From contig NC_071328.1 in NCBI RefSeq assembly GCF_010183535.1, positions 2,542,001-2,606,000 on the forward strand: 64,000 nucleotides of DNA, given 5' to 3'. A model generated the notes under the pieces. That model was not told the origin of the DNA. It did not search any database and was given only the letters and a program-made list of their open reading frames with translations. Below, piece by piece: positions 41,282 through 52,764 of this stretch (positions are counted from its first letter, which is position 1; every line of letters starts with the position of its first letter). A program made the position numbers and the translations under genes. The stretch comes from Caenorhabditis remanei (taxonomy: Eukaryota; Nematoda; Chromadorea; Rhabditida; Rhabditidae).

Positions 41282-42536
41282 AGACAGAGAGAAATTATCG
41301 ATTTTTGGATTATCGATTTTTTTTGTGTTGAGAAATAAAATTGAAATTAGTTGTACATATCTTGAAGAGTGTTGCAATCACGCTCCCTGTCACTGTTCGC
41401 TGGAGCGATGAGGGATAGAGACGCAGAGAAACGAGACACCCTCCTTTGTTCGCACGCTCTCTCGTCGCCTTATTTTAAAGGCGCATATCTCAAAAGTGGG
41501 CGGAGTTATCAAAACGCAGTCAACTACAAAAATGTAGAGCTAGATTTGATCTACCAGAAAAATGTAATTTCAAAAATATTTGCTCAATTTGCAGCACGAT
41601 GACGGGCTCTCAAAGTAAGGCTTTTTTTTTGAGATTTGCTGAAAATATGAAAATGACGATATTTCAGAAGCCGTAACAGCCTCAAGTTTTGTCAAAAATT
41701 TTTAAATTTATAATGAGTGTGTAGATCAAAAGTAGTACTACACTTTTGTAGTTGATCACTTTTTGATAGCTCCGCCCACTTTTGAGATATGCGCTTTTAA
41801 ACTTTGGCTTCTCTGCGTCTCTCTCTCTCTAGGTAGCCGATCTTTAAAGGCGCATATCTCAAAAGTGGGCGGAGATATCAAAAACTTTTCAACTACAAAA
41901 ATGAAGAGCTAGATTTGATCTTTAAAATCATAACAAATTTTTAAAGTTTTAAAGCTGAAAACTACAACAAAGTGAGCTCCCGAAATAAGGCAATTTTTCG
42001 AGTTTTTGCTGTAAGTTTGAAAATGACGATATTTCAGAAGCCGTAACAGCCCCAAGTTTGGTCAAAGATTTTAAAATTTGTAATGAGTGTATAGATCAAA
42101 TCCGTATCTCCTTTTTTGTAGTTTGTAGTTTTTCGATAACTCCGCCCACTTTTGATATATGCTCCATTTTGAAAATTAGTTTTTTAAAAATGTAAATAAT
42201 TAATGAAAATTGTCCAAGTGATTTTCTAGGATTCCAGATAAACCCACCGGTTCAAGTTTATGTTTGCTGGGTAGATCACAACTAGATCTTCATTTTTGTA
42301 GTTTGTAGTTTTTTGATAGCTCCGCCCACTTTTGAGATAGGCGCCTTTAAAGATCGGTTAACTAAAAAGGGAGACGCAGAGAAGGCAAACTTTAAAGGCG
42401 CATTTCTCAAAAGTGGGCGGAGCTATCAAAAAGTCGTCAACTACGAAAATATAGTCCTACTTTTGATCTACCAAACAAATATTAGTCTCCAAGAAAAAAT
42501 TATTTTCAAATCACAAAAACTTTAAAAAATGGATTC
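41282..42536. repeat. Repeat-filled gap with paired TTTAAAGGCGCATATC elements
   Basis: No gene seen. Facing copies of TTTAAAGGCGCATATCTC ... GGGCGGAG with 40-50 bp GAGACGCAGAG-type spacers at about 41,410-41,500, 41,755-41,890 and 42,310-42,430, plus flanking TCAACTACAAAAATG units. Confidence 0.6.
41334..41339 (+). terminator. Poly(A) signal of the MSP-domain gene
   Basis: AATAAA 53 bp after the stop codon. Confidence 0.65.
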
Positions 42537-43739
42537 TTAATGTTTCTTCTTTTTTCCGCTAAGCGGGGCATCCGACTTCTCAGGTGGAAGGGATTTGACA
42601 TTTCTGAAAAAGATAATTTGTTTGGGGTAATTAAAGGTAATTAAGGGCAATTAGTGGAAACTTACGCCAAGGTGTCCTCCTCGGGTGTTCCAGATCGTTC
42701 GATTGGGGTACGGGAAGGTGGAGTTCTGGAGAAAAATCCATAATTAAATAATTAATTAATTAATTAATTAATTAAATAATTGTAGATCAAAACTAACTGT
42801 GCAGTCGGAGGCGCCTGCTTGCTACTCGATTCATCTATCGACTTCAATGACTTCAATGACGGGTTGTTGCCACGTGGAATTAGATTTGCCTGGAAATGAA
42901 AAATATTGATTTTTTGCAAGTGCGCTCCACTGAACACGCGGTCGTGTAGTCTGCGTGGACAAGAGCGTAGACGGGATTTGAATTTGTTTGAAGCAAACGC
43001 GCTCTACCGCTCTTTCGAACAATGCGGCCGTGTAGTCCTCGTGGACAAGAGGGAACAGAAAATTTGAAAATTTTTCGAGTAATCGCGCTCTACCGAGCTA
43101 ATTTGCTCTGTTGATAACTAGGCCGTGTAGTCCTCGTGGACAAGACCGGAGTAGGGATTCGAAATTTTCTGGAGAAAATGCGCTCTTTTGACAATGTCAT
43201 CGTGTAGTCCTCGTGGACAAGAAGTGGCAGAAAATTTGAAAATTTTGGTGCAAACGCGCTCTACCGAACTCGATGGTTGATTTTTCACCGGTGACTACTA
43301 GGCAGCAAGCGCGCTCCATTGAGAATTCGATTCGCTGCGTCGTCATGGTTTGTCGATACGTAGCTTAAGCAAGTTTTCCGGAATTTTTGAATTTCGCGCC
43401 ACGAGATACGCCGTGTACTCCTCGTGGACAAGTTGGGAAGTAGCAAGCGCGCTCCATTGAGAACTACCGTACTACGCGTTCCAGTAGGTTTGCAAATGCG
43501 CTCCATTGACGTGTACTCCTCGTGGACAAGTAGGAATCGCTCGCCCCGCTGGATTTATCAGTAGAGCGCACTTACCTTCCCATCCGACTCGAATTTCTTC
43601 TTTGATCTACAAAACACGAATGGTAGAAGAAAGAGTTGAGTGATCGTGATCTGGAAATTTTTGAATTTTTTGTCTGAAATCTGAAATTTTTCAAAAAAAC
43701 AAAAAAAAATTGATAACTTACAATGGAGATGAGTAACAT
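42537..43739 (-). CDS. Small membrane-anchored or secreted basic protein
   Basis: Five-exon model: 43722-43739, 43576-43650, 42798-42889, 42666-42725, 42537-42603; 103 residues, every junction in phase and with consensus splice sites. The first exon is only 18 bp. Residues 1-20 (MLLISIITITQLFLLPFVFC) form a signal anchor or signal peptide. The rest is hydrophilic: RSKKKFESDGK, a Ser/Pro-rich middle with TPPSRTPIERSGTPEED (possible phosphorylation sites), and a basic tail GKKKKH. Not recognised. A type-III single-pass membrane protein with a short cytosolic tail fits best. Convergent with the MSP-domain gene. Confidence 0.65.
43040..43560. repeat. Alternating GAGCGC / GTCCTCGTGGAC repeat cluster
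   Basis: Units GTGTAGTCCTCGTGGACAAG alternate with (T/A)GCGCTCYAYYGA blocks through the third and second introns of the small gene. 43,285-43,560 is an inverted copy of sequence at 47.0 and 49.6 kb. Confidence 0.6.
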
Positions 43740-44960
43740 ATTAGAAATTCATTTTGTTTTGTTTTTCAGATTTTCCATTTTCCAAATTTGCCCTCATTTT
43801 TTTGGTTACGCCGAAAAAAGAATTCGGTTTGTCACGTTTTCCAATTTTTTTATTTGGTTGTAATTTTTGAATTATCGATTTAGTTTTTGCTTTACTAAAT
43901 ATATTTTTCTGGTAGATCAAAAGTAGGACTACAATTTTGTAGTTTGTAGTTTTTTGCTAGCTCCGCCCACTTTTGAGATATGCGCCTTTAAAGGGACTCT
44001 CCTCTTTTTGCACACTATTTCTTCTCCCAATCTTTAAAGGCGCATACCTCAAAAGTGGGCGGAGCTATCAAAAAGTTGTCAACTACAAAAATGAAGAGCT
44101 ATTTTTGATCTACACAACTAATATAAAACTTTTTAAATGGGGCGGAAACTAGAGCTGTGACGGGCTTTCAAATGTAGTCATTTTTCAGATTTTGTCTGAA
44201 ATTGACAATGTTTGAGACCCCGTCAAGGACTCAGATTTTGTCCAGAGTTGAGCGGAATGCGGTTTTTGAAATAGCGGAAGGCGGAAGGCGGAAGGCGGAA
44301 GGCGGAAGGCGGAATACAATGTCGCTTTCAAAAATACGATTTTGGCCTTATTTTGTAGTAAAAAACACTAAAATGGTTAAATTTGTGTTAAATTTTGTTT
44401 TTTTCGGTAAACACTGATAGCTTTGCTGCAAAAAACCTCAAAAATATCAGTAAATTGGAATAGGTGATCAAATTTTTCAAGCTGAGGAAAAAATCTTTAA
44501 CTAGTGGAAGGCGGAAGGCGGAAAGCGGAAACAGGAAAACTTATGGCGGAAAGCGGAAAGCGGAAGGCGGAATTCCGCTCAACTCTGATTTTGTCCAAAC
44601 ATTTAGTGCCTTTTTCTCAAACTTTCTATCTTCTTTTTCAAAAATTCAAACTTCTGCCCTTTTTCAATATGTCTTCTTTGTTTCATCTAGTAGGAGGTGT
44701 CCTTGTGTTTACTGAGAAATGACTAACAGAAAAGTAATCTTTCTACCGAAAGAGACCTTATTCGGTCATTTCTGCCTTCTTGACTTGCATCTGGTCGCTT
44801 GTCAATATAATATTGTATATACATTGATTTTTATTGAATATATTTCTAGTATTTTATTATTATTATTATTCGATCGCCTATCGGAATGGTGGTCCTTGTA
44901 TATTTTGATTTTTATTCAATTCTAGGTGTTTTTAAAGGTATGTTTGAATAATTTGAACAA
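43740..44960. repeat. Intergenic repeats upstream of the small gene
   Basis: Contains a paired TTTAAAGGCGCATA element (43,960-44,070), the GGAAGGC element (below) and AT-rich unique sequence. No supported gene. Confidence 0.5.
44235..44595. mobile_element. hAT-like element with GGAAGGC arrays
   Basis: Element 44243-44587, termini CAGAGTTGAGCGGAAT/ATTCCGCTCAACTCTG, exact 8-bp duplication ATTTTGTC (44235-44242, 44588-44595). Both ends carry GCGGAAGGCGGAAGGC arrays. The intact target CTCAGATTTTGTCCAAACAT is present in the related repeat at 58,612-58,631. Confidence 0.85.
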
Positions 44961-44989
44961 TCCGCCATTATCATACTCACTTTATACAG

Positions 44990-45960
44990 ACTACTATCCA
45001 GATTCGCAGCGATGGAGACCCCGCTGTTTTCTGAGGTAAATGTTAAATTCTAAATTTAAAAATGAGAGTTTATTTAGAAGAAGATCAATAAGAAACCCGT
45101 ATGGGACATTGATGGATCAACGCAATAGCCCTGAAGGGAGACTACTTCAAAGGAGCGGTGTACAATCCCAAGGTAAGAATTGTTTTTATTTTTTCGCATA
45201 CCGTTCAAAAGGTTGTAAATTTTTGCCGTTTATAGTGGAAATTGGCCAACTTTGAGAGGGTGTCTAGGTAATTCTGAATGCCACATCATGAAAATTTTAA
45301 ATGAATCTCATAGATTGAACGTAAAGCTCCATTTTTGTAGTTGACCACCTTTTGATAGCTCCGCCCACTTTTGAGATATGCGCCTTTAAAGAGAGACTAC
45401 CTAGACAGAGAGACGCAGAAAGGCCTAACTTTAAAGGCGCATATCTCAAAAGTGGGCGGAGCTATCAAAAAGTTGTCAACTACAAAAATGAAGATCTACC
45501 CTTGATCTGTATAATCTGTTAAAAATCTACTTGATGGAACACTCAGTATTACCATGACACACTGTCAAAGTTAGTCATTTTCCACTGAAAACAGCCAAAG
45601 TTGATACCTTTTTGTCCGGTACTGTAAGACTCTATTTGTATGTTTTCAGAAGAGCGACAAGGAGAATGCGCAACCACTTTACGTCTACTTCTCCAATATG
45701 AAGATTCAAATGCTTGGTATATATGTATACAATTTTAAATTAATAATTAAATTCTTTATTAATAACAAAATTATTGACATTTATAAACTATTTTCTTTTG
45801 TTGAAACTTTTGAAAAATTGTATCTTTCTGCAACTTCAAATATCCACTTGTACCATAGTTGTCAAGGCCCGGGCAAATTGGCGCGAAAGTCAAATTTTCA
45901 AATTTTTTGCAATTTTTTGCAATTTTTAAAAATTTTAAGCGAAAAATAACATGTTTTGAT
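44990..45960 (+). pseudogene. Possible gene relic or unresolved small gene
   Basis: Protein-like segments with plausible splice sites but no single open frame: 44,991-45,033 (IQIRSDGDPAVF or an alternative frame), 45,078-45,173 (NKKPVWDIDG; then GDYFKGAVYNPK in another frame) and 45,650-45,705 (KSDKENAQPLYVYFSNMK). GTAAAT, GTAAGA and TTTTCAG sites are suitably placed. Frame changes within the second segment suggest decay, or my exon boundaries are wrong. Family not recognised. Confidence 0.25.
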
Positions 45961-46370
45961 TTACATAATCAGTATTAATTTGTAAATTTTTAAGCCAAAA
46001 ATCACAACGAAGTGGGCTTTAAAAGAATGCCAATTTTTTTTCGAGTTTTTGCTGAAAGGGACGATTTTTAAGAGCTCGTCATAGATTCAGATTTTGGCAC
46101 AGAATTTTAAATTTGCAGTGGTCTTGTAGATCAAAAGTAGGACTATATTTTTGTAGTTGACCACCTTTTGATAGCTCCGCCCACTTTTGAGATATGCGCC
46201 TTTAAAGACGCCCTCCTCTTTTCGCCCACTATCTCGTCGCTTAACTTTAAAGGCGCATATCTCAAAAGTGGGCGGAGTTATCAAAAAGTGATCAACTACA
46301 AAAATGTAGTACTACTTTTGATCTACCAGGAAAATATAAAACTGTTCAAGTATTAACAAGTGGAAATTTT
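45340..46370. repeat. Two paired TTTAAAGGCGCATATC elements
   Basis: Facing copies at 45,355-45,480 (spacer with GAGAGACGCAGA) and 46,165-46,290, each bounded by TAGTTGACCACCTTTTGATA-type arms. Confidence 0.65.
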
Positions 46371-46374
46371 TATT
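46369..46374 (-). terminator. Poly(A) signal of trf-2
   Basis: AATAAA on the minus strand, 33 bp beyond the stop codon. Confidence 0.6.
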
Positions 46375-46406
46375 CGTTTCAAAAAAAAATCCGAAAAACT
46401 TTGATC

Positions 46407-49400
46407 TTATTCATTCTTCGTCTTCTTCATCACCGCATCTCCCTGGCACTCCAACGAGTCGATCTAAAAACAAAAAATCGATATTTCGGTAGAGCGCACT
46501 TTCGCACCCATACCTCCTTTGCCTGATAGATCTTATCATGATCGAGAAGCACTTTGATCTGAATGAAAATATCTCCGTCGGCCGAGAATTCCGTGATTTT
46601 TGCCAATGGAAGAAAGTTCTGGAATCCGATGGTTCCGTTACGGAGACCGGTTGGTTTCTCCAAGAAATCCCAGATTTCTGGCATCTTTGACACGTACATC
46701 GTTTTGGTTACTGTAATTTAATTGATTAGGGGGACGAGGTTTTTCTAGGCCACGATGGGTCAAGTGGATCGCATTGTCAATGGAGCGCGTTTGCACCAAA
46801 ACATTCAGAATATTCGAATCCCCACTCCCCTCTTGTCCACGAGGAGTACACGACTAGCGAGTTTACTAGAGCGCATTTGCTCAATCTTGTCCACGCAGAC
46901 TACACGGCCACTTTATCGAAAGAGCGCGCACCAAAATATTCAAAAAAATTTCAAATTCTCTGCTCTCTCTTGTCCACGAGGAGTACACGATCGCATTATC
47001 AATGGAGCGCATTTGCCAACCTACTGGAGCTACGGTAGTTCTCAGTGGAGCGCGCTTGCTACTTCCCAACTTGTCCACGAGGAGTACACGGCGTATCGCG
47101 TGGCGCGAAATTCAAAATTTTCGGAAAACTTGCTTAAGCTACGTATCGAAATACCATGACGACGCAGCGAATCGAATTCTCAGTGGAGCGCGCTTACTGC
47201 CTAGTAGTCGCCAGTGAAAAATCAATAATCGAGTTCGGTAGAGCGCGTTTGCACCAAATTATTCAAAAAATTCAAATTCTCTGTTCCCTGTTGTCCACAA
47301 GGACTACACGACCACCATGGCAATGGAGCGCATTTGCTTCTAACCCCATTAGTCCGGTAGAGCGCAATAGTTGATAACTGAGCAAATACGCTCCATCGCA
47401 AATGTTTGTCCACGTGGACTACACGGGCGGTGCAACTCTCTCAGTAGAGCGCACTTACTTATCCTCCACGAGGAGTACACGGGTACAATTTGTAATTGTG
47501 CAGTGCAGTGGAGCGCGGTTTCTCAGGAGCAAACGCGCCCCAACGGACTCAGCCAAAAATTTTGGCGCGAAATTCAAAAAATTCAAAAAACCTGACTAAA
47601 ACTGCGTATCAACAAGCTTGCTATGTCAGTTTCGGAATCTTTTTTGATGGCCGAGGTTTTTCTAGGCCACCAAGAACATTTGGACACGAAAAATCTTACT
47701 GCGGTTACTGTAGTTTGGTTACTGTAGCCCGAACGGTTCCAAGATACCGCGTAGTACTTTTTCGGTACTAGATGGCCTAGAAAAACCTCGGCCACCACAA
47801 ACTCACACAACTCCTTCTTATCATTCGAGAGAATCGAGAAGTTGACGTCACATCGGAATGGCCACTCGACGATATCATCCCATTCCCCCATCATCAAACA
47901 GACGAAGATCGAGAAGAACTCACGGAATGCTGCAAACGCGCTCTTTTGATAGAGGCGCCGTGTAGTCCTCGTGGACAAGACAGGCGAAGTGTTTTCGAAT
48001 TTTTCATTGCAAAAGTCGGTTTTTATACCAATTTTTGGCTGAAAACCCAGATTTTAATGATTTTTAGACACTTTTAGCGCGAAAATCGATAAAAAATCGA
48101 AAAAAAAACTGGTGGCCGAACTTTTGCATTTTCTCGGCCACCATGGAAATACTGATTTTACACCGTTTTTTCACTTTAAAATGTTTGAAAGAGTTTTAAA
48201 AGCGAGTTTGACACTTAAAATATCGATAAAATCACAAAATTTTGAATGGTGGCCGAACTTTTGCACCTCGGCCACCAAAAAATTATCGATTTTCCATTGT
48301 TTTTTTTGCGCTAAATGAGTCTAAAAACCGTCAAAATCCGCGATTTCAGCAAGAAACCCGGTTATTAACAAAAAAAACGATGTAAAATCAGTATTTTCGT
48401 GATGGCCGAGAAAATGCAAAAGTTCGGCCACCAAATTTTTTTTCGATTTTTATCGATTTTTGCGCTAAATGTGTCTAAACTCCGGAATTTCAGCTGGGTA
48501 CCCGGTTTTAAACACAAAAAAAAGATGTAAAATCAGTAGTGGCCGAGATAATGCAAAAGCTCGGCCACCAAAAATTTATCGATTTTTTATCGATTTTTGC
48601 GCTAAAAGTGTCTAAAAATCGTCAAAATCCGGGATTTCAGCTAGAAACCCGGTTTTTTAACACCAAAAAACGATGTAAAATCAGTATTTTCGTGGTGGCC
48701 GAGAAAATGCAAAAGTTCGGCCACCAAATTTTTTATCCATTTTTTGTGCTGAATATGTCTAAAAACTCTCAAAATTTGTGATTTCAGCAGAAAATCGATT
48801 GAAAAAACTGATTTTTCGTGAAAACGATGCGCAAAAAATTCAAAACCGCTTTGCCTGTCTTGTCCACGAGGACTACACACGCCCCGCTGTCCAGTAGAGC
48901 GCACTTACCCAATCCATCGCCATAGGGCGCGGCGACAGCCATCATCTTGTATCCGTATCCATGCGAATAGAACGGTTGGCTGAAAATCGTTCGCCACTTT
49001 TTATTCTTGGTCGCCTTGACGACGGTCAATCCGATATTCGGAATTCGAAAAGTGTGTTGACTTCCGAATTTTTCGAACGATGACTCGGCGAGCTGCATGT
49101 ATTGCAACATTCCCACGTACCGATCCACGTATCCCGATTGTTGGATATTGATTTTCGAACGGATTGGATTGAGTGATTGACACAGAAGCATCAGGTGCAG
49201 ATTTCTACAAAAAATCACCATTTTGCATTAAAAAACTCAAAAAATTTTCAAATTCTTTGTCCCCTCTTGTCCACGAGGAGTACACGATCGCATTTTCAAA
49301 AGAGCGCGTTTGCACCAAAACATTCAAAAAAAAATTCGAATCCCCACTCCCCTCTTATCCACGAGGAGTACACGACTGGCGAGTCCACTAGAGCGCATTT

Positions 49401-51520
49401 GCTCAATCTTGTCCACGCAGACTATCCGGCCACTTTATCGAAAGAGCGCGTTTGCACCAAAATATTCAAAAAGAATTTCAAATTCTCTGCTCTCTCTTGT
49501 CCACGAGAACTACACGATCGCATTGTCAATGGAGCGCATTTGCAAACCTACTGGAACGCGTAGTACGGTAGTTCTCAGTGGAGCGCGCTTGCTACTTCCC
49601 AACTTGTCCACGAGGAGTACACGGCGTCTCTCGAGGAGCGAAATTCAAAAAATTTCGAAAAAATTGCTTAAGCTACGTATCGACAAACCATGACGACGCA
49701 GCGAATCGAATTCTCAGTGGAGCGCGCTTGCTGCCTAGTAGTCACCAGTGAAAAATTAATAATCGAGTTCGTTAGAGCGCGTTTGCACCAAAATTTTCAA
49801 ATTTTCTGCCCCTCTTGTTCACGAGGACTACACGACCGCATTGTCAATGGAGCGCATTTTCTGCAACAAAAAATTCCGAATTCCCACTTCCCCCTTGTCC
49901 ACGAGGACTACACGGTCGAGTTCTCAACAGAGCGAGTTTGCTTCTCTAATCTCTATCTCGGTAGAGCGTGATTGCTCAAAAATGTTTTTCAAAAATTCAA
50001 ATTCTCCGTCTCCTCTTGTCCTCGAGGACTACACGACCGCATTCTCAAAGGAGCGCATTTGCTTCTAAGCCCCACTGAAACGCGTAGTACGGTAGAGCGC
50101 AAAAGTTGATAACTGAGTGGACTCAAATGCGCTCCACCGCAAATTTTTTGTCCACGTGGACTACACCTGCAATAGAGCGCACTTACTAATCATCTTGTCC
50201 ACGAGGAGTACACGGGGACAATTTGTCATTGTGCAGTGGAGCGCGGTTTCTCAGGAGCAATCGCGCCCCAACGGACTCAGCTGAAATTTTGGCGCGAAAT
50301 TCAAAAAATTCAAAAAACTGACTTGAACTGCGTATCAACCTGGCATAGGAGTCTAGTAGAGCGCGCTTGCGTACTGAGTTCGGTAGAGCGCGTTTGCGCT
50401 TGTCCACGAGGAGTACACGGCGTACCTATCATCCCTGACGTGTCGTTTCACTTCATTCTTCTCTCCTTTTTTATGACATCCGTGCTCCTTGAATGGACAG
50501 TCGACCCAGTTGGTCGGTACGATGGCCGTGGCCGAGGTTTTCACCTGGCCGAGGTTTTCCTCTTCCACGTGGATCGGAATCGACACTTCCATCGAGCGAG
50601 TCGATGTTCCTGCAACGTTTTGGTGGCCTTACTTTCGGTGGCCTAGGTTTTCAGATGGTGGCCTAGAATCCCAAAGTGACTGGTGGCCTAAGTTTCGGTG
50701 GCCTAACTTTTTATTTGGTGGCCTAGAATCCCTTAAACTCAGATGGCCTAGCTTATTTTTGGGTCACCTGGATTTTTGGGATTCTAGGCCACCGAAAGTT
50801 AGGCCACCAATCAATTTGGGATTCCAGGCCTCTATCTGAAAACCTAGGCCACCTGGATTCTTAGGATTCTAGGTCTTCGCAAAAAAAGTTAGGCCATTAG
50901 AGTTTCTGGGATTCGAGGCCACCAATAGTTAGGCCACATCCACATCTAGGTTTCAAGGGGTGGCCTAAATTTCGGTGGCCTAGGTTTTCAGATGGTGGCC
51001 TAGAATCACAAAGTGACTGGTGTCCTAAGTTTCGGTGGCCTAGGTTTTCTTTTGGTGGCCTAACACTTTCTTTTCGGTGAACCGAAAGTTAGGCCACCAA
51101 TAAATTTGGGATTCTAGGCCACCGAAAGTTAGGCCACTAATAAATTTGGGATTCTAGGCCACCTGAGTTTTTGGGATTTCTAGGCCATCGCTAAGAAAGT
51201 TAGGCCATTAGAGTTTCTCGGTTTCTAGGCCACCAAAAGTTAGGCCACATCCACATCTAGGTTTCAAGGGGGTGGCCTAAATTTCGGTGGCCTAGGTTTT
51301 CAGATGGTGGCCTAACTTTCTTAGCGGTGGCCTAGAATCCCAAAAACTCACGTGGCCTAGAAACGGCGCCGGCCATGAACGGACTGTCCAATGGAGTTGG
51401 TGGATTTGAGAACGATTTGGCCGATGCCTTCATCGGAACCGATTGGACAAGAATCGGACGAGGTGTTATTTCAGGATTCTCGACGGTGGCCGAGGATGTT
51501 GAGAGAATTGGAGTCTCCAT
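46407..51520 (-). CDS. trf-2: TRAF-domain signalling adaptor
   Basis: Six exons: 51352-51520, 50426-50609, 48909-49204, 47807-47929, 46514-46710, 46407-46463; 341 residues. No RING finger. The N-terminal 60 residues are Ser/Thr/Pro-rich. One TRAF-type zinc finger follows (CPFKEHGC ... KRHVRDD ... LHLMLLC). The C-terminal TRAF-C/MATH domain has TIFSQPFYSHGYGYKM, YGDGL, FVCLMMGEWDDIVEWPF and the closing ADGDIFIQIKVLL strand. TRAF-C domains trimerise and bind receptor tails or kinases. Without a RING it probably acts as an adaptor and not as a ubiquitin ligase. The exon 1 donor C|GTGAGT lies inside a dispersed repeat, so VSRP is repeat-encoded. The symbol comes from remembered synteny with C. 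elegans Y110A7A.2. Confidence 0.9.
46760..47530. repeat. Alternating repeat cluster, copy A (trf-2 intron)
   Basis: GTCCACGAGGAGTACACG units alternate with GAGCGCRTTTGC units every 60-90 bp. 46,781-47,240 matches 49,303-49,770 in the same orientation. Confidence 0.7.
47990..48800. repeat. GGCCGA(A/G)..TTTTGCA inverted array in trf-2 intron
   Basis: GTGGCCGAACTTTTGCATTT and reverse complement AAATGCAAAAGTTCGGCCAC recur about seven times, separated by ATCGATTTTTATCGATTTTT-type sequence at about 150-bp spacing. Confidence 0.6.
49245..50425. repeat. Alternating repeat cluster, copy B (trf-2 intron)
   Basis: Same two alternating units as copy A, at least ten of each. Includes the 49,303-49,770 duplicate and tracts with GCGTAGTACGGTA. 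Confidence 0.7.
50620..51350. repeat. GGTGGCCTAGAATCCC palindromic array in trf-2 intron 1
   Basis: More than 20 copies of GGTGGCCTAG(AATCCC) or reverse complement GGGATTCTAGGCCACC. 50,690-50,760/51,000-51,060 and 50,940-51,000/51,270-51,330 are direct repeats. The array runs into the end of trf-2 exon 1. Confidence 0.75.
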
Positions 51521-52764
51521 AGAAAATTACTTAATCACCTGCAATTTTTTAATTGGAATTTCAGAGGGTAATTAGAATTGAGAAAACGAGCGGTGACGTC
51601 AGGTGCTGTAAGTGGTAGAACTTAGCAGGGCTACAGTACCCCAGGATCGCGTCCTACAAAAAAGTTGTCAACTATAAATTTGTAGCCCATGACTTGTTCT
51701 ATAACATACTAAAAACCTGAAAATGTGGAATCAAAGGGAACGCCGTGACACCCTTCTAAAGTCACCTGAAAGGGTACTTGCGTTGAGAAGACACAAAGCG
51801 TGCAGTGTCCTGTTCAGGCTACAGTACCCCAGGGAGTGGTCCTACCAAAAAGTTGTCAACTACAAAAATGTAGCCCGTGAGCTGTTTTATTATATACTGA
51901 AATTTTGACTAATTGAAACATAAGGGTACAGAGTGACACACAGTCAAACTTAGCCTCGAGTGTAGGAGCCTTGATGATAGCGCATTGTGTGCAAAACCTT
52001 ATTCAGGCTACAGTACTCTAGGGAGGGGTCCTACCAAAAAGTGGTCAACTATGAAAATGAAGCCCATGACTTGTTCTATAACATACTAAAAACCTGAAAA
52101 TGTGGAATCAAAGAAAACACCGTGACACCCTTCTGAAGTCACCCGTGGTATACTTCCGTTCAGATGACTCTAAGAAGAGTGCTGTTTCTTATTCAAACTA
52201 CAGTACCCCAGGGTGGCGTGCTAGAAAAAAGTTGTCAACTACAAAAATGTAGCCCATAACTTGTTCTATAACAAGAAATAACTTTAAATTAGCTACGTCC
52301 AAAACGCAGACCGTGACACTCAGTCAAAGTAAAAAATACCCCAGGCACCTGCCAGCACCAAGCTAAACGTATCGAAATGCGGGGAGCCAGCGGGTTTGCC
52401 GGCTCGCGGAGCCCGTCCCCCATGGATACATCGATTCGTCATAAAATCCATGGAGATATCCATGGAAATTGTGAAAAAAGCACACAAAAAAGACATAAAA
52501 AAATTTATATTCTCCGTTTTTTTTTGGCTCCCGACGCCAAAAAAATCAAAATAAAATAGAAAAATGAAAGGACTACGGTAGAAAGAGGTCGTTGAGAATT
52601 CAGAAAATTATTGAAAAAAAGGAACCGTGGAAAAGGGGGCGGAGCCTAAAATGTACATAACTTTGAAAATGGAATGTAAAAGAAAAATAGATAACAATGA
52701 ATATGAATTCCTATAAAAAGTAAAATGGCCTAGAAATCCGGAAATCCGGAAAGTTCGGCCATCT
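51521..52764. repeat. trf-2/unc-63 gap with approx. 189-bp tandem array
   Basis: Four tandem units beginning CTACAGTACCCCAGG at about 51,631, 51,819, 52,008 and 52,198, each with AGTTGTCAACTACAAAAATG. From 52,340 to 52,764 mostly unique AT-rich sequence, probably unc-63 3' UTR and trf-2 upstream region. Confidence 0.7.

Noticed and set aside
41410..46300. CRISPR-like array of regularly spaced repeats
   Set aside because: Repeats are palindromic pairs with irregular distances and occur in a nuclear nematode genome; no spacer logic.
46755..49971. Many plus-strand ORFs sharing the peptide LSTRSTR
   Set aside because: Translation of the GTCCACGAGGAGTACACG repeat inside trf-2 introns.
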